From Rhodobiaceae bacterium (GTDB lineage Bacteria > Pseudomonadota > Alphaproteobacteria > Rhizobiales > Tepidamorphaceae): a stretch of DNA of 64,000 bases. The stretch lies in the NCBI GenBank assembly GCA_020637855.1, contig JACKJR010000006.1, positions 62,001 to 126,000 of the forward strand, read 5' to 3'. Below the pieces are notes generated by a model. It searched no databases and was not told where the DNA came from. It saw nothing but the letters and a program-made list of their open reading frames with translations. This document shows, one piece after another, positions 55,614 through 63,682 of this stretch. Numbering within the stretch: the stretch's first letter is position 1; each line of letters starts with the position of its first letter. Position numbers and translations under genes: made by a program.

Positions 55614-56429
55614 ATGACGATGCAAGCCGCCGGAACCCCGGACACCGAAACCGCGACACCGTCCAAGCGCAGTCTTGCCAGACGGCTGGCGCCGATTGCG
55701 ATCATCCTCGCCCTGATGGCGCTTGTGTTCACCACGGGGCTGCACAAGTACCTGTCACTTGCAGCGCTTGCCGAAAACAGGGCTCTGCTCGGCGACTACG
55801 TCGCAAGTCATATCGCTCTTTCGGTGCTTGTCTTTGCCGCTGTCTATATCGTGGCGGTGGTGCTGTCCCTCCCGGGAGCCACCATTCTGACGGTGGCAGG
55901 TGGTCTGCTATTCGGCTGGCTCTGGGGCGGCATGGTTTCCGTGATTGCCGCCACGATCGGCGCATATGGCGTGTTTCTGGTTGCGCGCTCGGCATTCGGA
56001 AGCGCCCTCACGGCCCGCGCCGGCCCATGGCTCGACAAGCTTGCGTCCGGGTTCCGCGAGGATGCCTTCAACTATCTGCTGTTTCTCCGCCTTGCGCCGG
56101 TGTTTCCCTTCTGGCTGGTCAATCTCGCGCCAGCAATACTTGGCGTGAAATCCTCGACCTATCTGATCGCGACGCTGGTCGGCATCATTCCGGGAACGTT
56201 CACGTATTCGGTAGTCGGTGCCGGTCTCGACAGTGTCATCGAGGCACAGCGCGCTGCATGCGGGGGTGTTGAGCCGTGCAAGCTGGATCTCAGCCTGTCC
56301 TCTCTGGTGACGCCTGAAATCATCGCGGCTTTTGTGCTTTTGGCCTTGCTCGCGCTCATACCGCCGGTTGCAAAGCGTTTCCTTGCCCGCAAGGGTAAGC
56401 CTGATAATACCAACAAGACCGCTGGCTGA
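55614..56429 (+). CDS. TVP38/TMEM64 (VTT/DedA-like) membrane protein
   Basis: A 271-residue inner-membrane protein with about six helices. It carries the VTT-domain pattern: GGLLFGWLWGGMVSVIAATIGAYGVFLVARSAFG, then FREDAFNYLLFLRLAPVFPFWLVNLA and LGVKSSTYLIATLVGIIPGTF (each read as shorter blocks). These proteins act as lipid flippases or scramblases in some systems. A Cys pair near residue 220 (AACGGVEPC) lies in a likely periplasmic loop. The gene begins an operon with the FAD oxidoreductase (40 bases) and sensor kinase. Confidence 0.88.
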   Translation: MTMQAAGTPDTETATPSKRSLARRLAPIAIILALMALVFTTGLHKYLSLAALAENRALLGDYVASHIALSVLVFAAVYIVAVVLSLPGATILTVAGGLLFGWLWGGMVSVIAATIGAYGVFLVARSAFGSALTARAGPWLDKLASGFREDAFNYLLFLRLAPVFPFWLVNLAPAILGVKSSTYLIATLVGIIPGTFTYSVVGAGLDSVIEAQRAACGGVEPCKLDLSLSSLVTPEIIAAFVLLALLALIPPVAKRFLARKGKPDNTNKTAG

Positions 56430-56469
56430 GATTCGGCGAACGGGCTGCAGGATCACCGGGAATACGAAA

Positions 56470-57894
56470 ATGAGTGAAACGATCAACACCGACATCTGCG
56501 TGATTGGCGGCGGCTCTGGCGGGTTGTCTGTCGCCGCCGCCGCCGCGGCATTTGGCGTGCCGGTGGTTCTTGTCGAAAAAGGCAAGATGGGTGGCGATTG
56601 CCTGAACTATGGCTGCGTCCCCTCTAAGGCGTTGATCGCAGCGGGCAAGCGGGCGCACGCGATGCGCACTGCAAGCACATTCGGTTGCACAAACGCCCGT
56701 CCGCGCGTCGACTACAAGGCCGTGCACGATCATGTCCACGGTGTCATCGCGGCGATTGCGCCAAACGATTCCGCGGAACGCTTCACCGGCCTGGGTGTTC
56801 GCGTCATCAAGGCAGCGGCACGGTTCATCAACCGCAACACGGTGGAGGCCGGCAATGTCACCATCCGAGCCCGCCGCTTCGTCATCGCCACGGGCTCTTC
56901 GCCGATGGTTCCGCCGATTCCGGGTCTGGACAAGGTGCGTTATCTGACCAACGAGAGTTTCTTCGATCTCAAGGAGCGCCCCGAACATCTGCTTGTGATC
57001 GGCGGGGGACCAATCGGCATGGAACTGGCACAGGCTTCAAGGCGTCTGGGGTCACAGGTGACCGTGCTGGAAGCGTTTCAGCCGTTGGGCAAGGACGATC
57101 CCGAGCTTGCGCAGGTCGTGCTCGACAAGCTTGCCGAAGAAGAAATCAGCGTGCGCGGTGGCGCCAGGGTTTCAGGCGTGCGCCGCATCAAGGCCGGCAT
57201 CGAGCTGACGATCGAAACGGAAGCCGGTGAGGAAAAGATCGTCGGCTCCCATCTTCTGGTTGCTGCCGGCCGCAAGGCCAATGTCGAGGGTCTCGGCCTC
57301 GATGAAGCGGGCATCACCCATGACAGGCGCGGCATCAAGGTGGGCAAGGGCCTGAAAACGACCAACAGGCGCGTCTACGCCATCGGCGACGTCGTCGGCG
57401 GGCTGCAATTCACGCATGTGGCGAACTATCACGCTGGCCTCGTGATCCGGAATGCGTTGTTCCGCCTGCCGGTGAAGGTCGAGACCGCGCATATCCCGTG
57501 GGCAACCTATACCGATCCGGAACTCGCCCATGTCGGCATGACCGAGGCCATGGCACGCGAGAAGAAAAAGCGCATCCATGTGTTGCGCTGGCCGTATGCT
57601 GAGAACGACCGCGCCCAGGCCGAGCGTGAGACCAGCGGGTTCATCAAGGTCGTGACCGATGCGAAGGGCCGCATTCTCGGTGCGACGATTGTTGGTGCCC
57701 ATGCCGGTGAGCTGATCCAGATGTGGGGCTTTGCGATCCTCAACGCCATGAAGATCGGCGCCATGACGTCATTTGTGTCCCCGTACCCGACCTTGACGGA
57801 AATCGGCAAACGCGCCGCAATCAACTATTATAAGCCGAGCCTGACCAACCCCTGGCTTCAGCGCATGATCCGTTTCGTGCGCTGGCTGGGATAG
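56470..57894 (+). CDS. FAD-dependent pyridine nucleotide-disulfide oxidoreductase
   Basis: A 474-residue flavoprotein of the lipoamide-dehydrogenase/mercuric-reductase family. FAD site VIGGGSGGLSVAAAA; redox-active disulfide Cys44-Cys49 in GGDCLNYGCVPSK; NAD(P)H site VIGGGPIGMELAQASRRLGS; FAD-ribityl site VYAIGDVVGG. The C-terminal active-site His-Glu of lipoamide dehydrogenase is replaced by SPYPTLTEIGKRA, and there is no extra Cys pair or HMA domain of MerA, so the electron acceptor is unknown. ATG 56470 was chosen as the upstream frame overlaps the TVP38 gene. Such proteins often pair with TVP38/TMEM64. Confidence 0.9.
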   Translation: MSETINTDICVIGGGSGGLSVAAAAAAFGVPVVLVEKGKMGGDCLNYGCVPSKALIAAGKRAHAMRTASTFGCTNARPRVDYKAVHDHVHGVIAAIAPNDSAERFTGLGVRVIKAAARFINRNTVEAGNVTIRARRFVIATGSSPMVPPIPGLDKVRYLTNESFFDLKERPEHLLVIGGGPIGMELAQASRRLGSQVTVLEAFQPLGKDDPELAQVVLDKLAEEEISVRGGARVSGVRRIKAGIELTIETEAGEEKIVGSHLLVAAGRKANVEGLGLDEAGITHDRRGIKVGKGLKTTNRRVYAIGDVVGGLQFTHVANYHAGLVIRNALFRLPVKVETAHIPWATYTDPELAHVGMTEAMAREKKKRIHVLRWPYAENDRAQAERETSGFIKVVTDAKGRILGATIVGAHAGELIQMWGFAILNAMKIGAMTSFVSPYPTLTEIGKRAAINYYKPSLTNPWLQRMIRFVRWLG

Positions 57895-57911
57895 AAAACG
57901 GATAGGGTGGC

Positions 57912-59429
57912 GTGGACGACAACGGCGTGAACATACCCGATCATGAAGTTGCGGAAAGCCGCCGGCCACCGCGCGGCATGGGCCTGTCCGCCAAGCTGCT
58001 GGCACTGACGATCCTCTTCGTCATGCTGTCGGAAGTGCTGATCTTTGTCCCGTCCATTGCAAATTTCCGGGTCACCTGGCTTAACGACAAACTCAATCAG
58101 GCCCGCCTTGCCGCCAATGTGTTCGAGGCGGCCCCCGATGCCATGGTGCCGCCGGACCTGCAGCGTGAGATCCTCGATTCGATCGGTGCGCTCACGCTGG
58201 CGCTCAAGCATGGTGACCGCCGCCAGTTCCTGGCGATTTCCGACATGCCGGCCAAGGTCGACAAGGATATCGATCTGAGGTCTCCGGGCGCGCTTGATTC
58301 AATCATGGAGGCCTTTGAAACACTGACCGCTCCGACAGGCCGTGTCCTTCGCCTGATGGGCGACACGGGCAACTCCGGGGCGATGGTGGAGGCCGTCATA
58401 GGCGAGGGGCCCTTGCGTACGGCGATGATCGGCTACGCGATCAATATCCTTAAGCTTTCGATCCTGATCTCGGTGTTCACCGCCGCCCTCGTTTATCTCA
58501 GCCTCAACGCCCTGCTGGTGCGCCCCATGCGCCGGCTTACGGACACGATGGTTGTCTTCAGCGGCAATCCGGAAGACGCGCGCCATATCATTCAGCCTTC
58601 GCAGCGCCGCGACGAGGTTGGCATCGCCGAACGCGAGCTGGAGGCGATGCAGCGCCAGATCGCGGGAACGTTGCAGCAGAAGAACCATCTGGCCGCCCTG
58701 GGTCTTGCCGTCAGCAAGATCAACCATGATTTGCGCAACCTGTTGTCGGCGGCTCAGCTCATCGGCGACAGGGTCGGTGCCATCAAGGACCCAGCGGTGC
58801 AGCGCTTTGCGCCGCGGCTTGTCGCGACGCTGGATCGCGCCATCGAGTTCTGCACCAACACTCTGCGCTACGGCCGGGCGCAGGAAGCGCCGCCGGAGCG
58901 CCAGCGTTTCGTCCTGCGCGAACTGGCTGCCGAGGCCGGCGAGACACTGCTTCTGGATGGCAGCGACGGTATTGCCTTCGTCAATGCGGTTGACCCCGGC
59001 CTTGAGGTCGATGCCGACCGCGATCAGCTTTTCCGGGTGCTGATGAACCTCGCCCGCAATGCCTGCCAGGCCCTGGCGAGCCGTGGAGCGATCCACCCCG
59101 ATACCGATTACGTCCGCATTGATGCGCGCCGCGATGGAACCACTGTCACGGTCGCGGTATCCGATACGGGGCCGGGCGTGCCGCCTGCGGCGCGCGCGCG
59201 ATTGTTCCAGGCATTCGCGGGTTCGGCCCGTCCCGGCGGAACCGGGCTCGGGCTTGCGATCGCCGCGGAGCTCGTGCGCGCCCATGGCGGTCAGTTGCAT
59301 CTTGTTGAAAGCGCCATGGGCGCGGCATTCGAATTTACGATCCCCGACCGCATTCCCGATATCACGGCGGCGCGCAAGACGGGCGGCAAGGATAGTGGCA
59401 AGGCGGCGGCCGAGCGTCAGGCCGGGTGA
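57912..59429 (+). CDS. Membrane sensor histidine kinase without adjacent regulator
   Basis: A 505-residue kinase: membrane helix near residues 27-48, a periplasmic sensor of about 125 residues, a second helix near 178-202, HAMP (RPMRRLTDTMVVFSGNPED), the phospho-acceptor His272 in KINHDLRNLLSA, N-box NLARNACQAL, G-boxes DTGPGVPP and GGTGLGLAIAAEL. The GTG start follows the oxidoreductase by 17 bases. No response regulator is in the window. The sensor has no cysteine, so it does not sense redox by a thiol. The last 30 residues are Lys/Ala-rich. Confidence 0.9.
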   Translation: MDDNGVNIPDHEVAESRRPPRGMGLSAKLLALTILFVMLSEVLIFVPSIANFRVTWLNDKLNQARLAANVFEAAPDAMVPPDLQREILDSIGALTLALKHGDRRQFLAISDMPAKVDKDIDLRSPGALDSIMEAFETLTAPTGRVLRLMGDTGNSGAMVEAVIGEGPLRTAMIGYAINILKLSILISVFTAALVYLSLNALLVRPMRRLTDTMVVFSGNPEDARHIIQPSQRRDEVGIAERELEAMQRQIAGTLQQKNHLAALGLAVSKINHDLRNLLSAAQLIGDRVGAIKDPAVQRFAPRLVATLDRAIEFCTNTLRYGRAQEAPPERQRFVLRELAAEAGETLLLDGSDGIAFVNAVDPGLEVDADRDQLFRVLMNLARNACQALASRGAIHPDTDYVRIDARRDGTTVTVAVSDTGPGVPPAARARLFQAFAGSARPGGTGLGLAIAAELVRAHGGQLHLVESAMGAAFEFTIPDRIPDITAARKTGGKDSGKAAAERQAG

Positions 59430-59512
59430 GAAATCATCGCATTGCGTTATGGAGGCTTTATGCAATCGCCTCTTGAAATGCGGCCCGGCTACCGCTAGAC
59501 AACCGGCTCCGC

Positions 59513-59589
59513 GCGCCCGTAGCTCAGCTGGATAGAGCACCAGACTACGAATCTGGGGGTCAGAGGTTCGAATCCTTTCGGGCGCGCCA
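59513..59589 (+). tRNA. tRNA-Arg (anticodon ACG)
   Basis: A 77-base cloverleaf: acceptor stem GCGCCCG with CGGGCGC, D-arm AGCTCAGCTGGATAGAGC, anticodon arm CCAGACTACGAATCTGG with ACG in a CTACGAA loop, T-arm with GTTCGAATCC, discriminator G and genomic CCA. ACG is read as inosine to decode CGU/CGC/CGA. All four stems pair. Confidence 0.97.
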
Positions 59590-59697
59590 ATTATCTCAAT
59601 GACTTGGCTGAATCGTAGAATCTGCGGGCAGAGTTTTGTCAGCAGGATGCAAGCATTTGGATCGTTTTCGCGCTGGGGCAGCAATTCATGCCCGCGA

Positions 59698-60597
59698 TCA
59701 TCGGCCAAGCACACTGGAAATCCTTGGCGCCGCAAAATCCAGAAAGCTGCGCAGCTTTTGCGGCAGCTGACCGCGCGGTGGGTATATGAAGCTCACCGGC
59801 CAAGGCTCGGGTTCGAACGATGGCAGCACGGTGACCAGACGGCCATCGTTGATTGCGGCTGCGATCTGGTAGGAGATGACACGGGTTATCCCGAGACCGG
59901 CCTCGGCTGCGGCAACGGCAGCTTCCGCTGTATTGACCGCGAGCCTCGACCGGATCGGCACGTCGATCTCGGCCCGCCCCTTTCCGAAGCGCCAGCTTTT
60001 CGGCGACATCAGATTGCCGAACGTGATGCAGGTGTGGTTCGCCAGATCCTCAGGACCTGTGGGAACGCCATTTTCGGCAAGGTATCCCGGACTTGCGCAA
60101 ACGACCTGACGCACACTCCCCAACCTGCGCGCGATAAGACTGCTGTCGGAAAGCGCGCCGATCCGTACCGCCAGATCGAAATGCTCCTCGTGCAGGTGAA
60201 CAGGCCGGTCGGTCTGCTCCAACCGTACGTCCACATCCGGATACGCCTTTAGGAAATCGATCACGACCGGAAGCACATGCAGCCGGCCGAACACGATCGG
60301 GGCGGTTATCGTCAGTGTCCCCCTGGGCGCACTGAACTCGCCACTGGCGATGCGCTCTGCTTCCGCCACATCCTCCAGTATCCGTCTGGCAGCCTCCAGA
60401 TAGACAGTTCCGGTGTCGGTCAGGGTGAGCCCGCGGGCCGAGCGCAGCACCAGCTCTGCCCCCAGTTCCGCCTCCAGGTCGGACACCCTTCTGCTCACCG
60501 TGGCAAGCGGCATCCGCAACGCCCGCGCGCCGGCGGAAAGCGAGCCCGCATCCACAACGGCGGAAAGGATGGACATGGATTGGAGGCGATCGCTCAA
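59698..60597 (-). CDS. LysR-family transcriptional regulator
   Basis: A 299-residue LysR regulator. The N-terminal helix-turn-helix is SLSAGARALRMPLATVSRRV followed by DLEAELGAELVLRS and TDTGTVYLEAA; the effector domain (about residues 90-295) carries GTLTITAPIVFGRLHVLPVV and DLAVRIGALSDSSLIAR, typical of the CrgA-like subgroup. It is divergent from the DUF1348-PPOX-YHS genes and most likely regulates them from the shared 101-base gap. Confidence 0.93.
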   Translation of the reverse strand: MSDRLQSMSILSAVVDAGSLSAGARALRMPLATVSRRVSDLEAELGAELVLRSARGLTLTDTGTVYLEAARRILEDVAEAERIASGEFSAPRGTLTITAPIVFGRLHVLPVVIDFLKAYPDVDVRLEQTDRPVHLHEEHFDLAVRIGALSDSSLIARRLGSVRQVVCASPGYLAENGVPTGPEDLANHTCITFGNLMSPKSWRFGKGRAEIDVPIRSRLAVNTAEAAVAAAEAGLGITRVISYQIAAAINDGRLVTVLPSFEPEPWPVSFIYPPRGQLPQKLRSFLDFAAPRISSVLGR

Positions 60598-60604
60598 AGG
60601 TTCT

Positions 60605-60658
60605 CATTTTCTGGAAGGATGATTGCCATCATTACTGTCTGCCTGCATTTTTTGGAAG
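60605..60658. promoter_or_regulatory. Candidate LysR operator region
   Basis: Between the divergent LysR and DUF1348 genes, CATTTTCTGGAAG (60605-60617) and CATTTTTTGGAAG (60646-60658) are direct repeats (12 of 13 identical), 41 bp apart or four helical turns. Between them is ATGAT-tgcc-ATCAT (60619-60632), a dyad fitting the T-N11-A type LysR box. Confidence 0.5.
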
Positions 60659-60698
60659 CCTTTATGTCTCATTCAATGCCGAGACAAGGAGGCACGAC

Positions 60699-61160
60699 AT
60701 GCGCCCGCCACTTCCACCCTTCACCTATGAAACCGCTGTGCAGAAGGTGCGGCTTGCCGAAGACGCCTGGAACAGTCGCGCGCCAGAAAAGGTCGCGCTG
60801 GCATATACGCCGGATAGCAGATGGCGAAACCGAAACGAATTCCTGACTGGCCGCGACGAGATCGTCGCCTTCCTCACACGCAAATGGCAGCGCGAACAGA
60901 ATTATCGCCTGATCAAGGAACTATGGGCGTTCGGGGACGAACGGATCGCTGTCCGTTTCGCCTATGAGTGGCGCGATGTGCGGGGGCGCTGGTTCCGCGC
61001 CTACGGCAACGAGAACTGGGCGTTCGACGAGAATGGCCTGATGGCGCAGCGCCACGCCAGCATCAACGACCTCCAGATCAACGAAAGCGGCCGCCTGTTC
61101 CACTGGCCCTTGGGCCGGCGCCCCGACGAGCACCCCTCGCTTCACGAACTGGGGCTTTGA
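60699..61160 (+). CDS. DUF1348 (NTF2-like) protein
   Basis: A 153-residue protein of the DUF1348/SnoaL-like NTF2 superfamily: VRLAEDAWNSRAPEKVALAY, SRWRNRNEFLTGRDEIVAFL and the aromatic-rich YEWRDVRGRWFRAYGNENW are hallmarks. The cone-shaped fold often has a hydrophobic pocket; function unknown. It begins the set divergent from LysR and is followed three bases later by the PPOX gene, so they should be co-expressed. Confidence 0.88.
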   Translation: MRPPLPPFTYETAVQKVRLAEDAWNSRAPEKVALAYTPDSRWRNRNEFLTGRDEIVAFLTRKWQREQNYRLIKELWAFGDERIAVRFAYEWRDVRGRWFRAYGNENWAFDENGLMAQRHASINDLQINESGRLFHWPLGRRPDEHPSLHELGL

Positions 61161-61163
61161 GCC

Positions 61164-61817
61164 ATGAACGCCTCCTCTCCCAGCGATATTGCCTTCACGG
61201 ACGCCGTCAAGCAGGTGCAGTCCGCCAAAGGTTCCCGCGAAGCCATTCAGCGCATGACGCAGAGGCGGCCGTGGACCTCCCGGCTGACACCGGAGATCGT
61301 GGCTTTCGTTGAGCAAAGAAACAGCGCATTTCTCGGCACGGCAAACCGCGCGGGACAGCCATACATCCAGCATCGCGGCGGGCCAGCAGGCTTCCTGCAT
61401 GTGCTTGACGAGCGGATGATCGGCTTCGCGGATCTTGCCGGGAACCGGCAATTCATCACGCTTGGAAATCTGTCCGAGAATCCGGCGGCGTTCCTGTTCC
61501 TGATCGACTACGCCACGCGCGTGCGTGTGAAGTTCTGGGGCAAGGCCAGAGTTGTCGAAGACGATTGCGACCTGATCGAGCACCTGCAGCCTCAAACGCG
61601 GGCGCGCGCCGAACGCGCAATTCTGTTCGAAGTTGCGGCCCTCGACATCAACTGCCCGTCGCACATCCCCATGATGGTGGATGCCCGGGTCGCAGCCGAT
61701 GCGATTGCGCAGCGCGATGCCCGGATCGCTGAACTGGAAGCCGCGCTGGCGAAATCCACCGCGCCGACATCCCGGACACCGCGAGGTGGCACCGCGCCGC
61801 GTGATCGATACCGCTGA
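61164..61817 (+). CDS. Pyridoxamine 5'-phosphate oxidase-family flavoprotein
   Basis: A 217-residue FMN-binding split-barrel protein: SAFLGTANRAGQPYIQHRGG and MIGFADLAGNRQFITLGNLS fit PNPOx-like proteins, followed by ARVRVKFWGKA-type (TRVRVKFWGKARVVEDD). A C-terminal helix ends in a Pro/Arg-rich tail. Its real substrate is unknown; members reduce various compounds or act as FMN chaperones. It overlaps none of its neighbours and lies three bases after the DUF1348 gene. Confidence 0.87.
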   Translation: MNASSPSDIAFTDAVKQVQSAKGSREAIQRMTQRRPWTSRLTPEIVAFVEQRNSAFLGTANRAGQPYIQHRGGPAGFLHVLDERMIGFADLAGNRQFITLGNLSENPAAFLFLIDYATRVRVKFWGKARVVEDDCDLIEHLQPQTRARAERAILFEVAALDINCPSHIPMMVDARVAADAIAQRDARIAELEAALAKSTAPTSRTPRGGTAPRDRYR

Positions 61818-61894
61818 CATCAGCGGTCGCTTGCCTGCCCCCCGAGCAGGCTCAACCCCGCGTCCGGATGGACGCATCACCAAAGGAGAAAACC

Positions 61895-62395
61895 ATGACC
61901 ACCATCAGTAAAACCATCACCGCGGCCATATTCGCAAGTCTCGTCTGTGCCAGCGTGCCGGCATTCGCTGCGGACGAATACAACGTCTCGACAGGCACCA
62001 CGCTGAGCGGCGCCGGTGTCGCATTGCGGGGCGATGACGTCGTCGCTCTGGCCACCGGCCTTGAGGTCGCGACCGGCCATGCGAAATACACCGTCGAGCG
62101 CGATGGCGTGGCCTACTACTTCGCGTCCGAAGAGACCATGAAGCAGTTCAAGGCCGATCCTGAACGCTACATGCCGCAATATGGCGGCTTCTGCGCCTTC
62201 GGCGTTGCCATCGGCAAAAAGCTGGATGCCGCACCGCGTTTCGCCGACATCGTTGACGGCAAGCTCTACGTGTTCCTGAACGCGGTTGCCTTCGAAAAAT
62301 ACAAGGAAGACAAGGCCGGCACGCTCGCCAAGGCGGAGCAGAATTGGCCCGCGATGCATCATCTTCCCGTTTCACAGGTCAATGGTGGCGTCTGA
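61895..62395 (+). CDS. Exported YHS-domain protein
   Basis: A 166-residue exported protein. Signal peptide MTTISKTITAAIFASLVCASVPAFA; cleavage near AFAAD. The mature part has the YHS pattern: GVAYYFASEETMKQFKADPERYMPQYGGFCAFGVAIG, with an aromatic/Tyr-rich core, followed by DGKLYVFLNAVAFEKYKED. YHS domains often bind metals or haem; Cys in GGFCAFG may be a ligand. The ribosome-binding site AAAGGAGAA precedes the ATG. It is 77 bases after the PPOX gene. Confidence 0.86.
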   Translation: MTTISKTITAAIFASLVCASVPAFAADEYNVSTGTTLSGAGVALRGDDVVALATGLEVATGHAKYTVERDGVAYYFASEETMKQFKADPERYMPQYGGFCAFGVAIGKKLDAAPRFADIVDGKLYVFLNAVAFEKYKEDKAGTLAKAEQNWPAMHHLPVSQVNGGV

Positions 62396-62735
62396 GACCA
62401 TCTGACCGATGTCCACCGTGAAAGGCTGGCGGCCGGTCCGGCCGCCGCCCCATTCACCTAAGGCGAATGAAGAGCGGGCAATCTGCTCAGGTGTCTTCGA
62501 GGTTTCGTTCGCCTGCACCAGGCGCCGTACAGAACCGTCTTTATTGCGTGCGGGTCTTGGTTCCGGCGTTTGGCCTGCGGCCATTGTTCCAAAGTGAAGT
62601 TACGGCTTTCTTGGGCTTACGCGTGTTAGACCGGCCCCTTGCCGGCTTCTCGAATGCGGCCCCAATTATGCCTGGCGCGCCAATTTTCCGGCAAATCGGC
62701 TTCCGCCGCAGCCGACCGCCGGTTCGGTGCGCGAG
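62396..62735. other. Intergenic region with palindromes and a tRNA-end-like direct repeat
   Basis: Some 340 bases without a credible gene. It holds GGCGGCCGG-t-CCGGCCGCC (62428-62446), a hairpin that may end the YHS transcript, the shorter CATTC/GAATG dyad (62451-62469), and GGCGCGCCAATT (62674-62685), identical to the 12 bases spanning the tRNA-Arg 3' end (59581-59592). Confidence 0.5.
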
Positions 62736-63473
62736 CTAATCCTCGCAGAACCACTTTTCCGGCGCGCTGACACCATCGGGCAGTTTCGTGGCGTCATTGC
62801 CGCAGGCCAGCGCGACTTGTGCCGTCGTAAGCCCTTTGACGCCGCTCATATCGAGCCCTTCCAGATCGGTGCGGTAGAGATACGCCCCGCTCCAGTCCGA
62901 ACCGGCAAGCCTGGCGCCTTTGAAGGACGCGCGCGCGACGATGGCGTTGGTAAGGTTCGCGTTGGTGAGATCGGCATTGTCGAACGCGCCACGGATCACG
63001 TCGATCTTTGCAAGATTAGCGCTGCTCAGATTGGCTCCGGTGAAATCCGCGCGCGGCAGACCCGCACGCGACAGGTCGGCGCCCGAAAAATTGGCTCCGG
63101 AAAAATTGCCTCGGTAGAATTCGATATAGGCGAGGTCCCCGCCCGAGGCATCGACACCGGACATGTTGGTGCGCACACCGAACGTCTTGTGCATGGAAAC
63201 GCCGGTCATGACCGCCCCTTTAAGCGAGGTATAGGTCAGATTGGCCTCGTCGAGCACGGCATCCTGAAGCCTGGAGCCGCTGAGATCGGTGCTTGTCAGA
63301 TTGGCGCCGGTCAGCTTGGCGCCGGTCATGTCCGATCCCGAAATGACGATCAGCTTCTTCTCGCAACCGCTCCAGTCGACGCCCGGCTTGGGGCTATCTC
63401 CGCACTTTGCCAGGGCAGGCCCTGACAACATCGTGGCGGAACCGAGGAGAAACACTGCGATCAGCCGGTTCAT
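62736..63473 (-). CDS. Exported pentapeptide-repeat protein
   Basis: A 245-residue protein with a signal peptide (LIAVFLLGSATMLSGPALA) and then about 25 pentapeptide units of the A(D/N)LXX type (ANLTSTDLSG, FSGANFSGAD, FDNADLTNAN and others) predicted to form a right-handed quadrilateral beta-helix. C-terminal CGNDATKLPDG and WFCED carry cysteines. Function unknown. ATG 63473 was chosen for the signal; ATG 63491 would add six residues. It is divergent from the CoA-transferase gene. Confidence 0.88.
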   Translation of the reverse strand: MNRLIAVFLLGSATMLSGPALAKCGDSPKPGVDWSGCEKKLIVISGSDMTGAKLTGANLTSTDLSGSRLQDAVLDEANLTYTSLKGAVMTGVSMHKTFGVRTNMSGVDASGGDLAYIEFYRGNFSGANFSGADLSRAGLPRADFTGANLSSANLAKIDVIRGAFDNADLTNANLTNAIVARASFKGARLAGSDWSGAYLYRTDLEGLDMSGVKGLTTAQVALACGNDATKLPDGVSAPEKWFCED

Positions 63474-63682
63474 GACCTTGCGGCCCTCCATGTGCGGAAT
63501 ATCGGTTACCCGCCGATGGTAGAGCAACGCCGGCGGCAGGGGAACCGTTGCATGAAACGTGCATCCACATTGCCGCAAAAGCAATCGGGGATGCGATTGC
63601 GTACCATCCGTAATGCGCTGCGGTTTCTTGCCGACCGCGTCAATCGATAGGATAGTCAGGCTGGCTGAGGAGGAAACCGGGA

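Noticed and set aside
56470..57894. Mercuric reductase (MerA)
   Set aside because: The redox Cys pair matches, but the C-terminal vicinal cysteines, an HMA domain and mer genes are missing.
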